Shown here piece by piece: positions 23,727 to 34,668 of a DNA stretch of 64,000 nucleotides; position 1 is the first letter of the stretch, and the number at the start of each line of letters is the position of its first letter. The DNA comes from Bathymodiolus brooksi (lineage: Eukaryota; Mollusca; Bivalvia; Mytilida; Modiolidae): positions 106,465,906 to 106,529,905 of the forward strand of contig OY804577.1 in the NCBI GenBank assembly GCA_963680875.1, written 5' to 3'. A model generated the notes under the pieces. That model saw nothing but the letters and a program-made list of their open reading frames with translations, was not told the DNA's origin and did not search any database. The translations under genes and the position numbers were made by a program.

Positions 23727-24012
23727 GACAACTTGACTCGCGTCAACGCAAGTTCTGATGCATTTTATCTAATGCAAATTGATGCATCTCGAATCGAGGT
23801 AGAGGAGTAAATAAAATACAAATGTATTGTAATATACGTTGGCTCAAACGAAAACTGATTTCATCCGCTGGAAAATATTTCCTATAATCTATGGTTAGAA
23901 TGTTAAGATGTTTTGTACAAAAACGCCAAAAATAAACGTTAAAGAAAACATAAGGGGCAATGAAGAATGAACAATCCAGCTATACTGGCAACATTGGACA
24001 CACAAGACACAT
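23727..24012 (-). repeat. Dispersed repeat, family G, two modules
   Basis: This has the same order as at 2564-3172: ACAACTTGACT, GATGCATCTCGAATCGAG, GATTTCATCCGCTGGAAAAT, then AAACGTTAAAGAAAACATAA, GGGGCAATGAAGAATG and CTGGCAACATTGG. Single copy of the first module here, tandem there. Confidence 0.65.
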
Positions 24013-24305
24013 GATGATTTGTCAGGTTATAATACGGAAAGTCTGACGGTGGACCATAGTGAGTAACGTGTTTGTAGAGTGTCACACTCCCTGCTCAGAG
24101 AAGCTTAGACAAAATGTAGAAATCTGCCACTAAAAAGACCATGTACACCCAGAAAGTCACATAAAGAGGTTATAATAGATAAGATCAGAACATTTTATCT
24201 TCCACCAGTCCGCTAACGATCACCTCATTAGAAGCTGCTTAAAGTTATCGTTAATTTGTAAGGATGGTGGTTTTCGCCATATATTGTACAATACACTCCT
24301 TTATG
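24013..24305. other. Unassigned stretch
   Basis: No feature recognised. Confidence 0.4.
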
Positions 24306-24535
24306 GGTTAGGGTTATGGTATTTAATGCCACTTTCAACAATATTTCAGTTATATCGTGGCGGTCAGTTTTATTGGTGGAGCAAGTCACTGACAAACTTT
24401 ATCACATAATGATGTATCAAGTACACCTCGCCCGAGTGGGATTCGAACTCACACCATTAATGGTGATAGGCACTTATTGCATAGGTAGCTATAAATTCAA
24501 CTACTATACGATCACGAACACGATGGCCCCCACCT
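24306..24535 (-). mobile_element. tRNA-derived SINE with internal deletion and telomere-like tail
   Basis: The plus strand begins GGGTTAGGGTTATGG, then ACTTTCAACAATATTTCAG, GTGGCGGTCAGTTTTATTGG, and jumps to AAGTCACTGACAAACTTTAT, so the pyrimidine-rich core is deleted. The head retains GGGATTCGAACTCACACC and a tRNA-like end. On the SINE strand the tail reads ATAACCCTAACCC. Confidence 0.8.
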
Positions 24536-25838
24536 CATGTATGAGTTTTGTATTTGCTTCGTTCTACACAATTATCAGAAACACTTTTTCGAATGTCTGC
24601 AGTCCACAACGGGACAAATATGCCCAATTAATATAACCCCGGTGGTTTTTTTTTAACTTAACGGGAACTCAATCACTATTTGCGATCTGAAATTTAAAAA
24701 ATAATAGCAACCAAATAAAACAGATGCGAATAAACTATACAGAATGTGCACCTTTCTCCTAATTGATATTCCTAACATACATATATATGACCTCTCACTT
24801 TCCTGGTTTGGTATTATATAGGCATTTCAATTAGAGAAAATGGCGTGGGTTAAGCTAGTTCTATGTAGTTTTTGATGAATATCGAAATGCGACTTCGCTA
24901 ATATCAATCGGAATTAAAACAGATTAAAAGAGATAATTGTCTCTTACTGAGCTATTAATATCCACTTATTACGCTGACAAAAGAGAAATTAAAACGAAGA
25001 AATCTAATTTAGTTGACACGACGCATTTCTGAGACAACCTTCATTAGTTCTGTTCAATATCAAAATGTTGGAAAACCATTCAATTTAAAAGACAGCCAAA
25101 ATCAGCTAAGGTAACGTATTCCTCAGGGAGGGGAACCTTTCTTTTAATTATAATTACATTACTTAAGAACAGTTTCATTGTATATTGCAATAATAAACAC
25201 ATCTATTACAGGGCCTAAGCAATGGCTACTAATCGGATGGTGTCCTCCGGATTAATAGTCCTGCAAGGACATCAAAATAATGTGTACACATGGGTAAGTA
25301 ATATGTTAAAGAAACAGGACAGTAGTAACGTTCTTATTGTTACAATGCAGCTGAATTGTTTTGAAAGTAATGTTGTGGTCGTTGAACGTTGTTTGGCTAC
25401 AAGTGCTCTGATAAATCATATATATGACTTTTGATTTTTTTTTCTATTATTTGTTTGTTTTGTTTGTTTCCGTTCTTTCTCTTTCGCCCAATGGTGTTTT
25501 TGACTCTTTGTTGTCCATTCTTGATTGCACCTGCGATTTTCTTTAACGTTTATCGACATAACCAGGTTCTACTGTACATTTCTAATATGACGGCCTATAT
25601 ATCGTCAACCAATATATGTCGGTATTTATCCTGCAATGACAACATTTACTGACCAATATAGCCTTCCCAATATTTTTTTTGATATTGGTCAGTTATAAAT
25701 AGAACATACAAATGTAACCTCCGCCCACATCGGGGCACATCGGAGGATATTGTTTTCAAATACATACACAAATTTATTTTAAATACTTTTATCATCGTCC
25801 AGTAAACGTTTATTTACGATTTAAAATTGCAGGATAAA
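24536..25838. other. Mostly unassigned, with repeat scraps and a small hairpin
   Basis: 24842-24856 (GCGTGGGTTAAGCTAG) shares 12 bases with the arm of hairpin H1 and is followed by a GCGACTTCGCTAATATC motif. 25005-25080 is family D (AATCTAATTTAGTTGACACG). 25470-25550 is a family G scrap (TTGTCCATTCTTGATTGCAC). 25648-25659 and 25682-25693 form a perfect 12-bp stem (ACTGACCAATAT) with a 22-nt loop. Confidence 0.5.
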
Positions 25839-25991
25839 TACAATACATGTGCACTGTCGAAACATATAGGTAAATATGTGTATTCGGCGCGAAACGCGGG
25901 AAAAGTCTCGGCGAAGCCTCGCCTTTTCCCCCGTTTCTAAGCTTCATACACATATATTACCTATATGCTTCGACAGTGCACAAGTATTGTA
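25839..25991. repeat. Long palindrome H2 with CpG-rich centre
   Basis: The outer arms pair from TACAATACATGTGCACTGTC (25839 on) with GACAGTGCACAAGTATTGTA (ending 25991), and homology continues inward through CATATAGGTAAATATGTG. An inner GGGAAAAG/CTTTTCCC stem surrounds the loop TCTCGGCGAAGCCTCGC. Several mismatches lie between inner and outer stems. Non-coding. Confidence 0.9.
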
Positions 25992-26345
25992 TATATATCT
26001 ACCTTTAGCACCTGCGCACTCAAAATGTCGATCGGAAACAAAATAGCATAATCTAAACAGTTTCTGTAATGAATAAAAGCCTACAAGGCCGTTTCCGTGA
26101 GGTTATACACAACAAATACACATTATATTACTTTGTTTACATGTATACACAAATATGCGATGAAAACGCACTCATCTGGGGTTTTCCCCGACGGATGTTC
26201 CGGCCACCTCCCACGTGAAATTTTGACGACGTAAACAACCAATATTCGTATTCATACATGAAAGGGGCTAAACGGAACAGCCGTTGTGTGGCGGATTCTA
26301 AGGTCGCCTAGAGTCATAAAAATTACCGTATTTGTCATATTAGAA
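25992..26345. other. Spacer between two palindromes
   Basis: 354 bp between H2 and H3. It is less AT-rich than its surroundings (CCCCGACGGATGTTCCGGCC, CCCACGTGAAATTTTGACG). No gene or repeat recognised. Confidence 0.45.
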
Positions 26346-26511
26346 AAGAAATAATTCATGGCAGCCGTAGATTTGTGTACATTTAACCATGGGTTGGGCA
26401 TTTATATTCGTATTCTATCCCTCGTTAGCGCTCGGGAAAAAATAATCGAATATAAATGCCCAACCCATGGTTAAATGAGCACAAATCTACGGCTGCCATG
26501 AATTATTTCTT
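26346..26511. repeat. Long near-perfect palindrome H3
   Basis: Arms of 65 nt (26346-26410 and 26447-26511) match with about two differences; the arm includes CATGGCAGCCGTAGATTTG and CCATGGGTTGGGCATTTA. The 36-nt loop contains CCCTCGTTAGCGCTCGGG. Arm sequences do not resemble those of H1, H2, H4 or H5. Confidence 0.95.
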
Positions 26512-26837
26512 AATTTTCGTATTTTTAAAGTATCGATCAGTCAATTAGATGACCATTGTTTCCTGAAGGTAATTAGTATAACAGGAAAGAAATTGGTTAC
26601 TTGTCGCGTCAATATCAACAGTTCCCGGAAGTAGTGAAATGTATTCTATAACATTTGTTTTTCAAAACATACAGAAGACAATGCATCAGCTGTCTTTCTC
26701 ATCTAAAACGCGTTTGATTAGTTATTACTCACTGCGGGTAATTAAGACTAATGAATCAGTAAGTTGTTTACATTCCTCCCTAAATAGCAGGTGTATATTT
26801 ATTGACATTCTATTCAAAGTATATTTGTTTGCTTGTT

Positions 26838-27058
26838 TGTTTGATGGTGTTTAACGCCACTTTCAACAACATTTCAGCCATATCGTGGCGGTCAGTTTTA
26901 CTGGTGGAGCAAACCGGAGGACCCAGAGAAAACCAACGACCTGCCGCAAGTCACTGATTAACTTTATCATATAATGTTGCGAACTCACAACATCAGTGGC
27001 GATATGCACTGATTGCATAGGTAGCTGTAAATCCAACTACTATACGATCAAGGCCAGT
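26838..27058 (-). mobile_element. tRNA-derived SINE with head-side deletion
   Basis: The plus strand has GATGGTGTTTAACGCCACTT, TCAACAACATTTCAGCC, GGTGGAGCAAACCGGAGGAC and GCAAGTCACTGATTAAC. It then lacks the segment before the B-box and resumes at CGAACTCACAACATCAGTGG and CCAACTACTATACGATCAAG. Confidence 0.8.
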
Positions 27059-29100
27059 AGGTTTTAAGAACAAGTGATCAACACAAGCAACTTACACAAG
27101 CTCGAGTAGCCAGAGACCACCCAGATCTAATCACAGTGTTGTCATTTGTGTATAAGTGGAATCTATTTACAGTGGACAAACCATTGCCAAATATTGAAAC
27201 ATGGGCAACGGCTGTAAGCGATGTAAATGCACAATGCACACGCACTGTTAATCACAACATATTGGAATCAATAACAAGTAAATATGCATTTACAATTTCC
27301 TTCAAGCGCTCTATGCAATACAATGAAAAAACAATGCTGACTTATCAACTGTTAAATCCCTGGCTAAAGCTAGCACGGACTTAAATCTGTGGTGCTTTAA
27401 CTATCTTGATGTGATCAATTTAATAGTCGAATAATACAATATTCGGTGACAATATTCATGTGGTTTCTGAAAGAAAATCAGTAAAAATCTACCTAATATC
27501 AAGGCTATAAAGCAAACTTAATGTTCAATATATCCATGGCGACTTGTTTTTAAAGGGGCGCAGTACAGTTGCCTACACACCACATAAACAATCTTTTGCA
27601 ATTTTTCGATGGTTTGGCTATTTTATCATTGTTTCACTGGACTAATTATGATATAACAGGGCCAACAAAAATACTTTTAACTTCATTTTTTATCGACACA
27701 ATAAACCAGTCCACTAAAAATAGATAAATCCTGGAATGTAATTGGGTAATCAAGCACCAAGATATGACACCAATGCAAATATACGTATGAGATACAGCTT
27801 TCAGAATGGTGAACCGTCGGCTTTTAGTGTATTTAATTCTTAAAATATAAACTGTTAAAATATATTTGCTTGCTTGGATTTTTTAATATCGGCTCTTAAA
27901 TTCATTTTGTTGTCGCAAGATAATATGAATCCATTGTGGTATGACGTCTTCTCATATGCTACATAGTTTCAGCTGTCTTAATAACACACTGACATAGAAT
28001 ATGATTGGTTTTTTTTTAATAATGTTCAAATGGTGTAATTGAAAATTTTGAATGCAGCTGGACAAAATGTGCAAAAATAAATGTAAATTAATGTGGTACA
28101 AAATGTCAATAATTGGGTTATTTACTTTATTAGGTTAATATGTCTGAATATAACACACTATGGTTGTCATTCGAGTTCCGCAGAGGAATAACCCGAATAA
28201 TATAGTGGTGTATATTTAGCTTTGATTACTTGGTGACATAAGGTGATATTACAATGTTATATGATCAATTTCTGATATTGGACAAGAAATATGCTTCCTT
28301 TCATGGTTTTCTTTTTTTTTTCTCAATATTTGCAAATGGCTTTTATATGTTAGATTCCACGGATAAGTATTCTTGCAGTTTCTACCTACAAGTGCTATAT
28401 TCAATCTGTGGCGTCCTCCTCATTCGTATAATATTCAGCAATTCAAACGATTCCAGCTTAAATTAAACACTGACATTTACCATGCAAAGATACAAAAAAT
28501 GAATTGGCTCTATAGTCAACTACGGATTCAACATATTCTGAAGACCAGCCTGAATCAATAATAAACCTTAGAAGTTTCTATGTAATTAATGATTACATGA
28601 CTTCTTGTAAAACTGTCTCTTTGTTGGTTTAAATTAACGCGTTTGTCCAGCGTCGAAGCTTTAATCAGTCATATTGCAGGACTATTATATTAATTAATGA
28701 GTTAAAAGGAATCGCTACAGATGACAAAAATGATTGATTATGATTCTTATCAATAGTACATCCTCATATCTGTACTAAAAGTACTTAAAATACCCATCTA
28801 AATTATTTTCTATCGGATTGATATTGTTTTATAAATATATTTCTATTGATATCGCCCCGCATAAACTCTGTGTGTGTGTGAGGGGGGGGGGGGGGGTTGT
28901 GATAGGGCTTCTTGATTTCTCCTCAGCGTGCTACTATACAACTAATGACTTTTGATAAGGTTGACACGATGATCTATCAAGCCAGAAAAAGTCATAATGT
29001 CCGAAGCCAACGCCCAAGGTGATTGTCACTCTTGAGTTGATAAATATCGTGTCTACCGATATCAAACGTCACCGATTGTTTTATTAAATGACTTGTCATC
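27059..29100. other. Unassigned AT-rich stretch with a poly-G run
   Basis: No gene recognised; frames at 27136-27384 and 28254-28561 lack domains. A TG microsatellite followed by a 15-base G run is at 28870-28896. Confidence 0.4.
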
Positions 29101-29217
29101 CGAAACGTTAATGTTATGTCGGTCAAAAGCCCACTAGGGTTTGTGTTGTATTGTTATTTTAACATGCCGACTATAAATATAACTTATCTTATCTTATCTT
29201 ATCTTATCTTATCTTAA
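29101..29217 (+). mobile_element. CR1-like LINE 3' end with (TTATC)n tail
   Basis: ATGTCGGTCAAAAGCCCACT, AGGGTTTGTGTTGTATTGTT and TAACATGCCGACTATAAATA align with the 3' UTR end of the CR1-like element at 57230 (reverse strand). The copy ends in about six TTATC units (29184-29215). It is a 5'-truncated insertion of the same or a sister family, with a different tail microsatellite. Confidence 0.8.
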
Positions 29218-29866
29218 AGGAGTTACGATTGGTTTATAAACATACACCGTCCAATCCAAGCATTCGACTACTTGGCAGCACTACTGTGATGCACTAATTG
29301 TCTAACTCTCGTGCAAGATTGCACAGTGATCATAATGTTTGATCAAAAAGGGCAATGTATGGTTTTGACCAATCAAGAAAGCAGATTTGATTAGTCATTT
29401 AATAAAACTGATTGTGGTAGGAATCCAAAATCATAACTCCCGTATGGATGCGGCATAAATCGGTGCATTGCATTTGAAGCATGTTAGCCATTTTACATGA
29501 AGGACAATTTGCAGAATCTGCTAGTTAGATTTTTGCAGTGGCCGTTTATTTTCTGTTGCAATGAGCAATGTCCCGAACCTATCTACAATTTGTACAATAA
29601 AAGCTTCATGTATAATAATTGAAGAATCAGTAACATACATGTAATTTACGTAACGATATTTTGGACGGAAAAGGTGAATTACCTGATGAATGTTATTAAA
29701 GAAACGCGTCGTGCACACTAAATTAGATATCTACGTTTATATTATCATTTTATAAGTGAATTGAAAATATGCATTTCCTAGTAGCATTTAATAATCAAAA
29801 GTATCATGACTTGGTATTGTAAAAATAATAATAATATGATAAAAAGAAATATATAATTTAATGATA
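29218..29866. other. Unassigned stretch with a family D scrap
   Basis: 29696-29740 (ACGCGTCGTGCACACTAAAT) is family D. The remainder is AT-rich without recognisable features. Confidence 0.45.
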
Positions 29867-31504
29867 AGGCCACACCAAATTAATCAGTAGCTCTTCGGGA
29901 ATCCCGCACCAAAATAATGAAATTCAAAATAAAAAATAAAATTCCCGCATGTCTAAAATAAACTCGGATTTTCAACGAACCTAAATTCCGGAATTATTAT
30001 CAATTACTTCGTAGTCGCTATTGCGTTTGAAAGAAAAGACGCAGTTATTCTTTATTTCAAAGCATGTTAGTGATACAGACACGTTGGTAAAATGTCAAGT
30101 TCATCGGATGTGTTCATTGTTTCTATATTACAATTTGGATAAACAATAACTAAAAATTATTGCTAAAAATACGACAAAACAGACAAAACACAGAGCATTC
30201 AGGGAACTTTACAATGAAGCTGTTTTGCGATGTGGTGTGCAAGAATGTCAAGTTTAAGTCGAATTTCATTAGCAAATCAAGCGTAATTGACGACAACAGC
30301 ATTGAAATAGCTGACAAAAATATGGTACTCAGTCTTTACGTAGACCTGAATTTCATTATAAGCGAAGATGAGTCAGTGGAAACTATTAACATTCCCAAAT
30401 CAAGCGGAATTGATCTTTTTCTGTACTTTATGTTTGTCAATCATTTAGAATTTTTTGTTTACATACAAATATTCACTATGTCTACTTGTTAATTAAATAT
30501 TAACTATGTCTACTTGTTAATTAAATCAGACCCAAGAATCATTCAGAGCTGGACAAGTAAACATATAAACCGACAAGTCCAAGAATAGTACAATACACTT
30601 TCACAATTGTCAGAGTAAAATGTGTTGCACAAGTTTGTATTGTCTTTCTTCATGTTCTCATTGCAATCTTATTTGTTTTAGTAAAGCTTTATGTCACTGG
30701 TAAACATTTTCAGCTTTCCCATGGCAACCAGTTTTAATGGCCAGAGTGCATGTAGAAAACCATCGATCTTGGGCAAACATTGTCACATATGGTATGAGTT
30801 GAGTGTACATTCTTGCAATCATAGTGTGGGGCATGGATGCTGTAGAGGTGACAGGCTACATTGATTTGTTTAGACTATGTAGTCACCATTACCCCATAAA
30901 CTCCTATTTGATTGTTTTGCCTAAGGATCAGATAGTGCATATATTACAAACTAAATAAAGTGCAGAAAGCAGGTATCTACATAAAATTTATGCTACCGTT
31001 GAACTATCAAATAGGAAAATCTGATGAACAACTATTTATTCATGATATATGCAGGCAGTAAAACATAATATAAAAAGTGTATACTACAATATCATTCACT
31101 TTATAAAATATTTCCAAGTTTGGTAACAATTAAGACATTTTACCTTCCATACAATAAGGCCGAGTTATAGCAGGGCAGACAAACAACACTAGTATTTGGT
31201 TTTTGCCTAATCATTCGAGTGTAACTCCTTCTAAACTAGATGGACCATGTGTAGATTTGTAAATTTAGCTATGACCAATTATATACTAGTTAAGTTCTCT
31301 TGCAATTACGAGCTGAGGTACTGGTTGTTTTTTACTGCCCGAATTCAGTTGAAATACACAATGAAATATTGAGAAAATAAGAAACAAATTCGCTCGCACT
31401 TAAAACTGAGAAAACTGGAAGCGAAAAATTTAAAATCAAAAAACAAAATTTCGCTCGCCCGCACCTAAAATCCCAAAGAACTACTAATTAATTTGGTGTG
31501 GGCT
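29867..31504. mobile_element. TIR-bounded element, ~1.64 kb, superfamily unknown
   Basis: The left end (AGGCCACACCAAATTAATCA, then GTAGCTCTTCGGGA) and the reverse complement of the right end (AGCCCACACCAAATTAATTA, then GTAGTTCTTTGGGA) form TIRs of about 35-45 nt. The subterminal right side has TCGCTCGCCCGCACC. The interior is AT-rich. A 110-codon frame (30160-30492) contains lysine- and acid-rich text but no known domain, and a 27-bp direct duplication lies at about 30475-30528. No clear target-site duplication. Likely a non-autonomous DNA transposon. Confidence 0.65.
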
Positions 31505-31694
31505 AAATGGAAATGTGTATGAAATTTTGGCCAAAGTTAATTTATTTAATCAGTTACTCTTTTTATATAGATTGGTAATTTTTCTTAGAAGAAGCTTCTT
31601 CAAATTGAATATAATATATATATATATATATACGTCTGAAAATTAAACCAAACAGTGTTAGAATTAGATTTTAGAGCTGTCAAATTTTTGTTCT

Positions 31695-31789
31695 TCCCTC
31701 GACGGGATTTGAACCCACACCATTGTTACACTGCAGCACCATTCGCTTAGCCTTACGTCCAGCGCCCTAGACCACTCGACTACATCCAC
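31695..31789 (-). ncRNA. tRNA-Leu/Ser-like unit 1 (probably pseudo-tRNA or SINE head)
   Basis: On the minus strand TAGTCGAGTGGT matches an A box and GGTTCAAATCC a B box, spaced as in class II tRNAs with a long variable arm. GCGCTGGACGTAAGGC resembles the anticodon arm of tRNA-Leu(AAG). The acceptor stem (GTGGATG/CGAGGGA) does not pair and the anticodon stem is broken, so a functional tRNA is unlikely. Confidence 0.6.
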
Positions 31790-32166
31790 TCCCTTTAAAA
31801 GGAGCTTCAATATTCGTAGTGTTACCTTGTCTCGTAAGGCAAATATCTAGGGATAGGCGTAAGACATGTGTATAAGCGTGTGTAGATGGTACATATATAC
31901 TTAATATTATAATTTGACAGCAATCTAACTCAGCAATTTTTAATATATTGGATAGGATAATGAAGAATTATTCATTATACAGTCACAGGAAATAAAGTAT
32001 ATTATACAAACGTCTAGAAGCAAGTGACAACCATACAATATATCTGTCCCACTGGATCTCAAAGTTACTTTAAAGGATACTAGGTTAATACTAAATATTA
32101 TATACGTCTGAAAATTAAACCAAACAGTGTTAGAATTAGATTTTAGAGCCGTCAAATTTTTGTTCT

Positions 32167-32261
32167 TCCCTCGACGGGATTTGAACCCACACCATTGTTA
32201 CACTGCAGCACCATTCGCTTAGCCTTACGTCCAGCGCCCTAGACCACTCGACTACATCCAC
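32167..32261 (-). ncRNA. tRNA-Leu/Ser-like unit 2
   Basis: Copy of the 31695-31789 unit, 472 bp on. A and B boxes are intact; acceptor and anticodon stems show the same defects. Confidence 0.6.
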
Positions 32262-32638
32262 TCCCTTTAAAAGGAGCTTCAATAGTCGTAGTGTTACCTT
32301 GTCTCGTAAGGCAAATATCTAGGGATAGGCGTAAGACATGTGTATAAGCGTGTGTAGATGGTACATATATACTTAATATTATAATTTTACAGCAATCTAA
32401 CTCAGCAATTTTTAATATATTGGATAGGATAATGAAGAATTATTCATTATACAGTCACAGGAAATAAAGTATATTATACAGACGTCTAGAAGCAAGTGAC
32501 AACCATACAATATATCTGTCCCACTGGATCTCAAAGTTACTTTAAAGGATACTAGGTTAATACTAAATATTATATACGTCTGAAAATTAAACCAAACAGT
32601 GTTAGAATTAGATTTTAGAGCTGTCAAATTTTTGTTCT

Positions 32639-32733
32639 TCCCTCGACGGGATTTGAACCCACACCATTGTTACACTGCAGCACCATTCGCTTAGCCTTAC
32701 GTCCAGCGCCCTAGACCACTCGACTACATCCAC
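32639..32733 (-). ncRNA. tRNA-Leu/Ser-like unit 3
   Basis: Third copy of the unit with intact A and B boxes and the same non-pairing stems. Confidence 0.6.
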
Positions 32734-33110
32734 TCCCTTTAAAAGGAGCTTCAATAGTCGTAGTGTTACCTTGTCTCGTAAGGCAAATATCTAGGGATAG
32801 GCGTAAGACATGTGTATAAGCGTGTGTAGATGGTACATATATACTTAATATTATAATTTGACAGCAATCTAACTCAGCAATTTTTAATATATTGGATAGG
32901 ATAATGAAGAATTATTCATTATACAGTCACAGGAAATAAAGTATATTATACAAACGTCTAGAAGCAAGTGACAACCATACAATATATCTGTCCCACTGGA
33001 TCTCAAAGTTACTTTAAAGGATACTAGGTTAATACTAAATATTATATACGTCTGAAAATTAAACCAAACAGTGTTAGAATTAGATTTTAGAGCTGTCAAA
33101 TTTTTGTTCT

Positions 33111-33205
33111 TCCCTCGACGGGATTTGAACCCACACCATTGTTACACTGCAGCACCATTCGCTTAGCCTTACGTCCAGCGCCCTAGACCACTCGACTACA
33201 TCCAC
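33111..33205 (-). ncRNA. tRNA-Leu/Ser-like unit 4
   Basis: Fourth copy, in the partial final repeat. Boxes are intact; the flank differs by a G-to-T change (AAAATGAG for AAAAGGAG). Confidence 0.6.
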
Positions 33206-33272
33206 TCCCTTTAAAATGAGCTTCAATAGTCGTAGTGTTACCTTGTCTCATAAGGCTATATATATATATATA

Positions 33273-34064
33273 TCATTCATTTCCAATTATTTTCAAGGAA
33301 GGAAAATAAATATTTGAGAAGGAAATTATTACAGCTCATTAGGTAAGCCAACACTTGAGTACTGAACTGGATAACATCGGTAAATTGTTTATGTAACTCT
33401 AGTAATCTAAGTGAATACGTTTGTTATTATAGTAATGGGGGGTAATAATATAGAACAAAAATGAGATATAAAGTACTACATCATATTGCAAAATCATATT
33501 TCAGCAACTGTTTTGGCAATACAACAGACAAAAATACCACACTGTCTGCACAAATCTAAAACCCAATCGAACACTCGTAGAAAGAGGCAAATTTTTAAAA
33601 GTTTCCGTTTGCAAAGTTTATTCTATATCATAACAAACGGTATGATAGCTTAATCATTTACTTGTTAGTGAGTGACTGTTGTTTACCAGTTTATTGACTA
33701 TATAATGACGAGAACAAGTTACTTTCTGATAAAATAATGATCATGTCTGCTTTGTACTGGACCAACAAGCTGTGTTGTATTTTTATAGGGCTAAGATCAC
33801 TGAAACAACATTCAACAGGTACCTGAAGACATGTCGATCCATCCGGGCACATTATCAGGCTTCCGAGCCAATCAGACTTTGCTTATATACTTAATGTCGC
33901 GTGCAGAGCAGAGAAAAGGCAAATACCAATTAAAAAAATATGGAACGTGGTTGGCAGCTCTGTGAGTCGAGCCCGGGGAAACGACAGTAATGCCGGGACT
34001 TCACAGAATTGAATAACAATGAGCCACACGTACATACAAACAAATATTCAATTAAGCGACAAGT
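33273..34064. other. Unassigned stretch
   Basis: No gene or repeat recognised. 33890-34010 is slightly GC-richer (GAGCCCGGGGAAACGACAG) but gives no frame. Confidence 0.4.
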
Positions 34065-34668
34065 ATGAGAAAGGCGTATTCACAAACGACAAGTAAATGT
34101 GTTATGCTTGGTGGGCGTGTTTTTCAACGGACAGTCGGCATACCTATGAGTACAAACTGTGCTCCTCTTCTCGCCGACTTGTTTCTTTATTCGTATGAGG
34201 CAGACTTCATACAGAGGCTTCTCAAGAAAAACGAAAAGACGCTTTCCCGGTCCTTTAATTTCACGTTCCGGTATATAGATGATGTCATTTCACTAAATAA
34301 TTCTAGGTTTGGTGATTTCGTTGATCGCATCTATCCTATTGAGCTTGAAATAAAGGATATCACAGGTTTATATAATTCTGAGTTTTGACTTTCCCTTTAT
34401 AAGATTGTTCGGAGTTCGGTAATTTTGTTATTACCTTTATTTGATACGATATTCCAGAGCTTGTGGTTCCTATCAGGATTTCCATGATAGAGGGTTGCTG
34501 CTAATAAGGAAGCTACTGAACCAAGGGTTCCTCTTGGTTAAGTTGAAGTTATCACTTCGAATGCTTTACGGTCGCCACCATGACTTGGTTGCCCGTTATG
34601 GAATATATGTGTCACTTCCTGGTCCTTTCCCCATTCATTACTTATCCCGGGGTGTGTATCTAGATTAA
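34065..34668 (+). pseudogene. Penelope-like reverse transcriptase relic
   Basis: The first frame (107 codons) contains GGRVFQRTVGIPMSTNCAPL followed by FRYIDDVISLNN. These are the RT 'GIPMG..APL' strand and the YIDD catalytic motif at residues 70-73. The usual G of PMG is S here. After a stop at 34386 and an apparent deletion, a second frame (34441-34668) has LIRKLLNQGFLLVKLKLSLR and YGRHHDLVARYG, the C-terminal part of the same protein. The N-terminal RT motifs and any GIY-YIG endonuclease are missing. Penelope-like assignment rests on these motifs and is moderately sure. Confidence 0.7.

Larger units (their letters stand above)
31633..33256 (-). repeat. 472-bp tandem array (3.4 copies) with tRNA-like units
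   Basis: Units start at 31633, 32105, 32577 and 33049 (CGTCTGAAAATTAAACC), exactly 472 bp apart, with only a handful of substitutions between copies; the fourth is partial. Each has a tRNA-like 95-mer on the minus strand. The array is bounded on both sides by TA microsatellite (31611-31632; 33257-33272), which is absent from internal junctions. The identical 71-codon frame in three units is a by-product. Confidence 0.95.

Noticed and set aside
28870..28896. G-quadruplex regulatory element
   Set aside because: A plain TG microsatellite followed by a G homopolymer; assembly and slippage effects are likelier, and no gene is nearby.
31940..33099. Three identical 71-codon frames as a tandem gene family
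   Set aside because: They fall at the same place in a 472-bp non-coding tandem repeat and have no domain. Identity comes from the repeat, not from coding constraint.
31695..33205. Four functional tRNA-Leu genes
   Set aside because: A and B boxes are good, but the acceptor stem does not pair and the anticodon stem is broken. Treated as tRNA-like or pseudo-tRNA.
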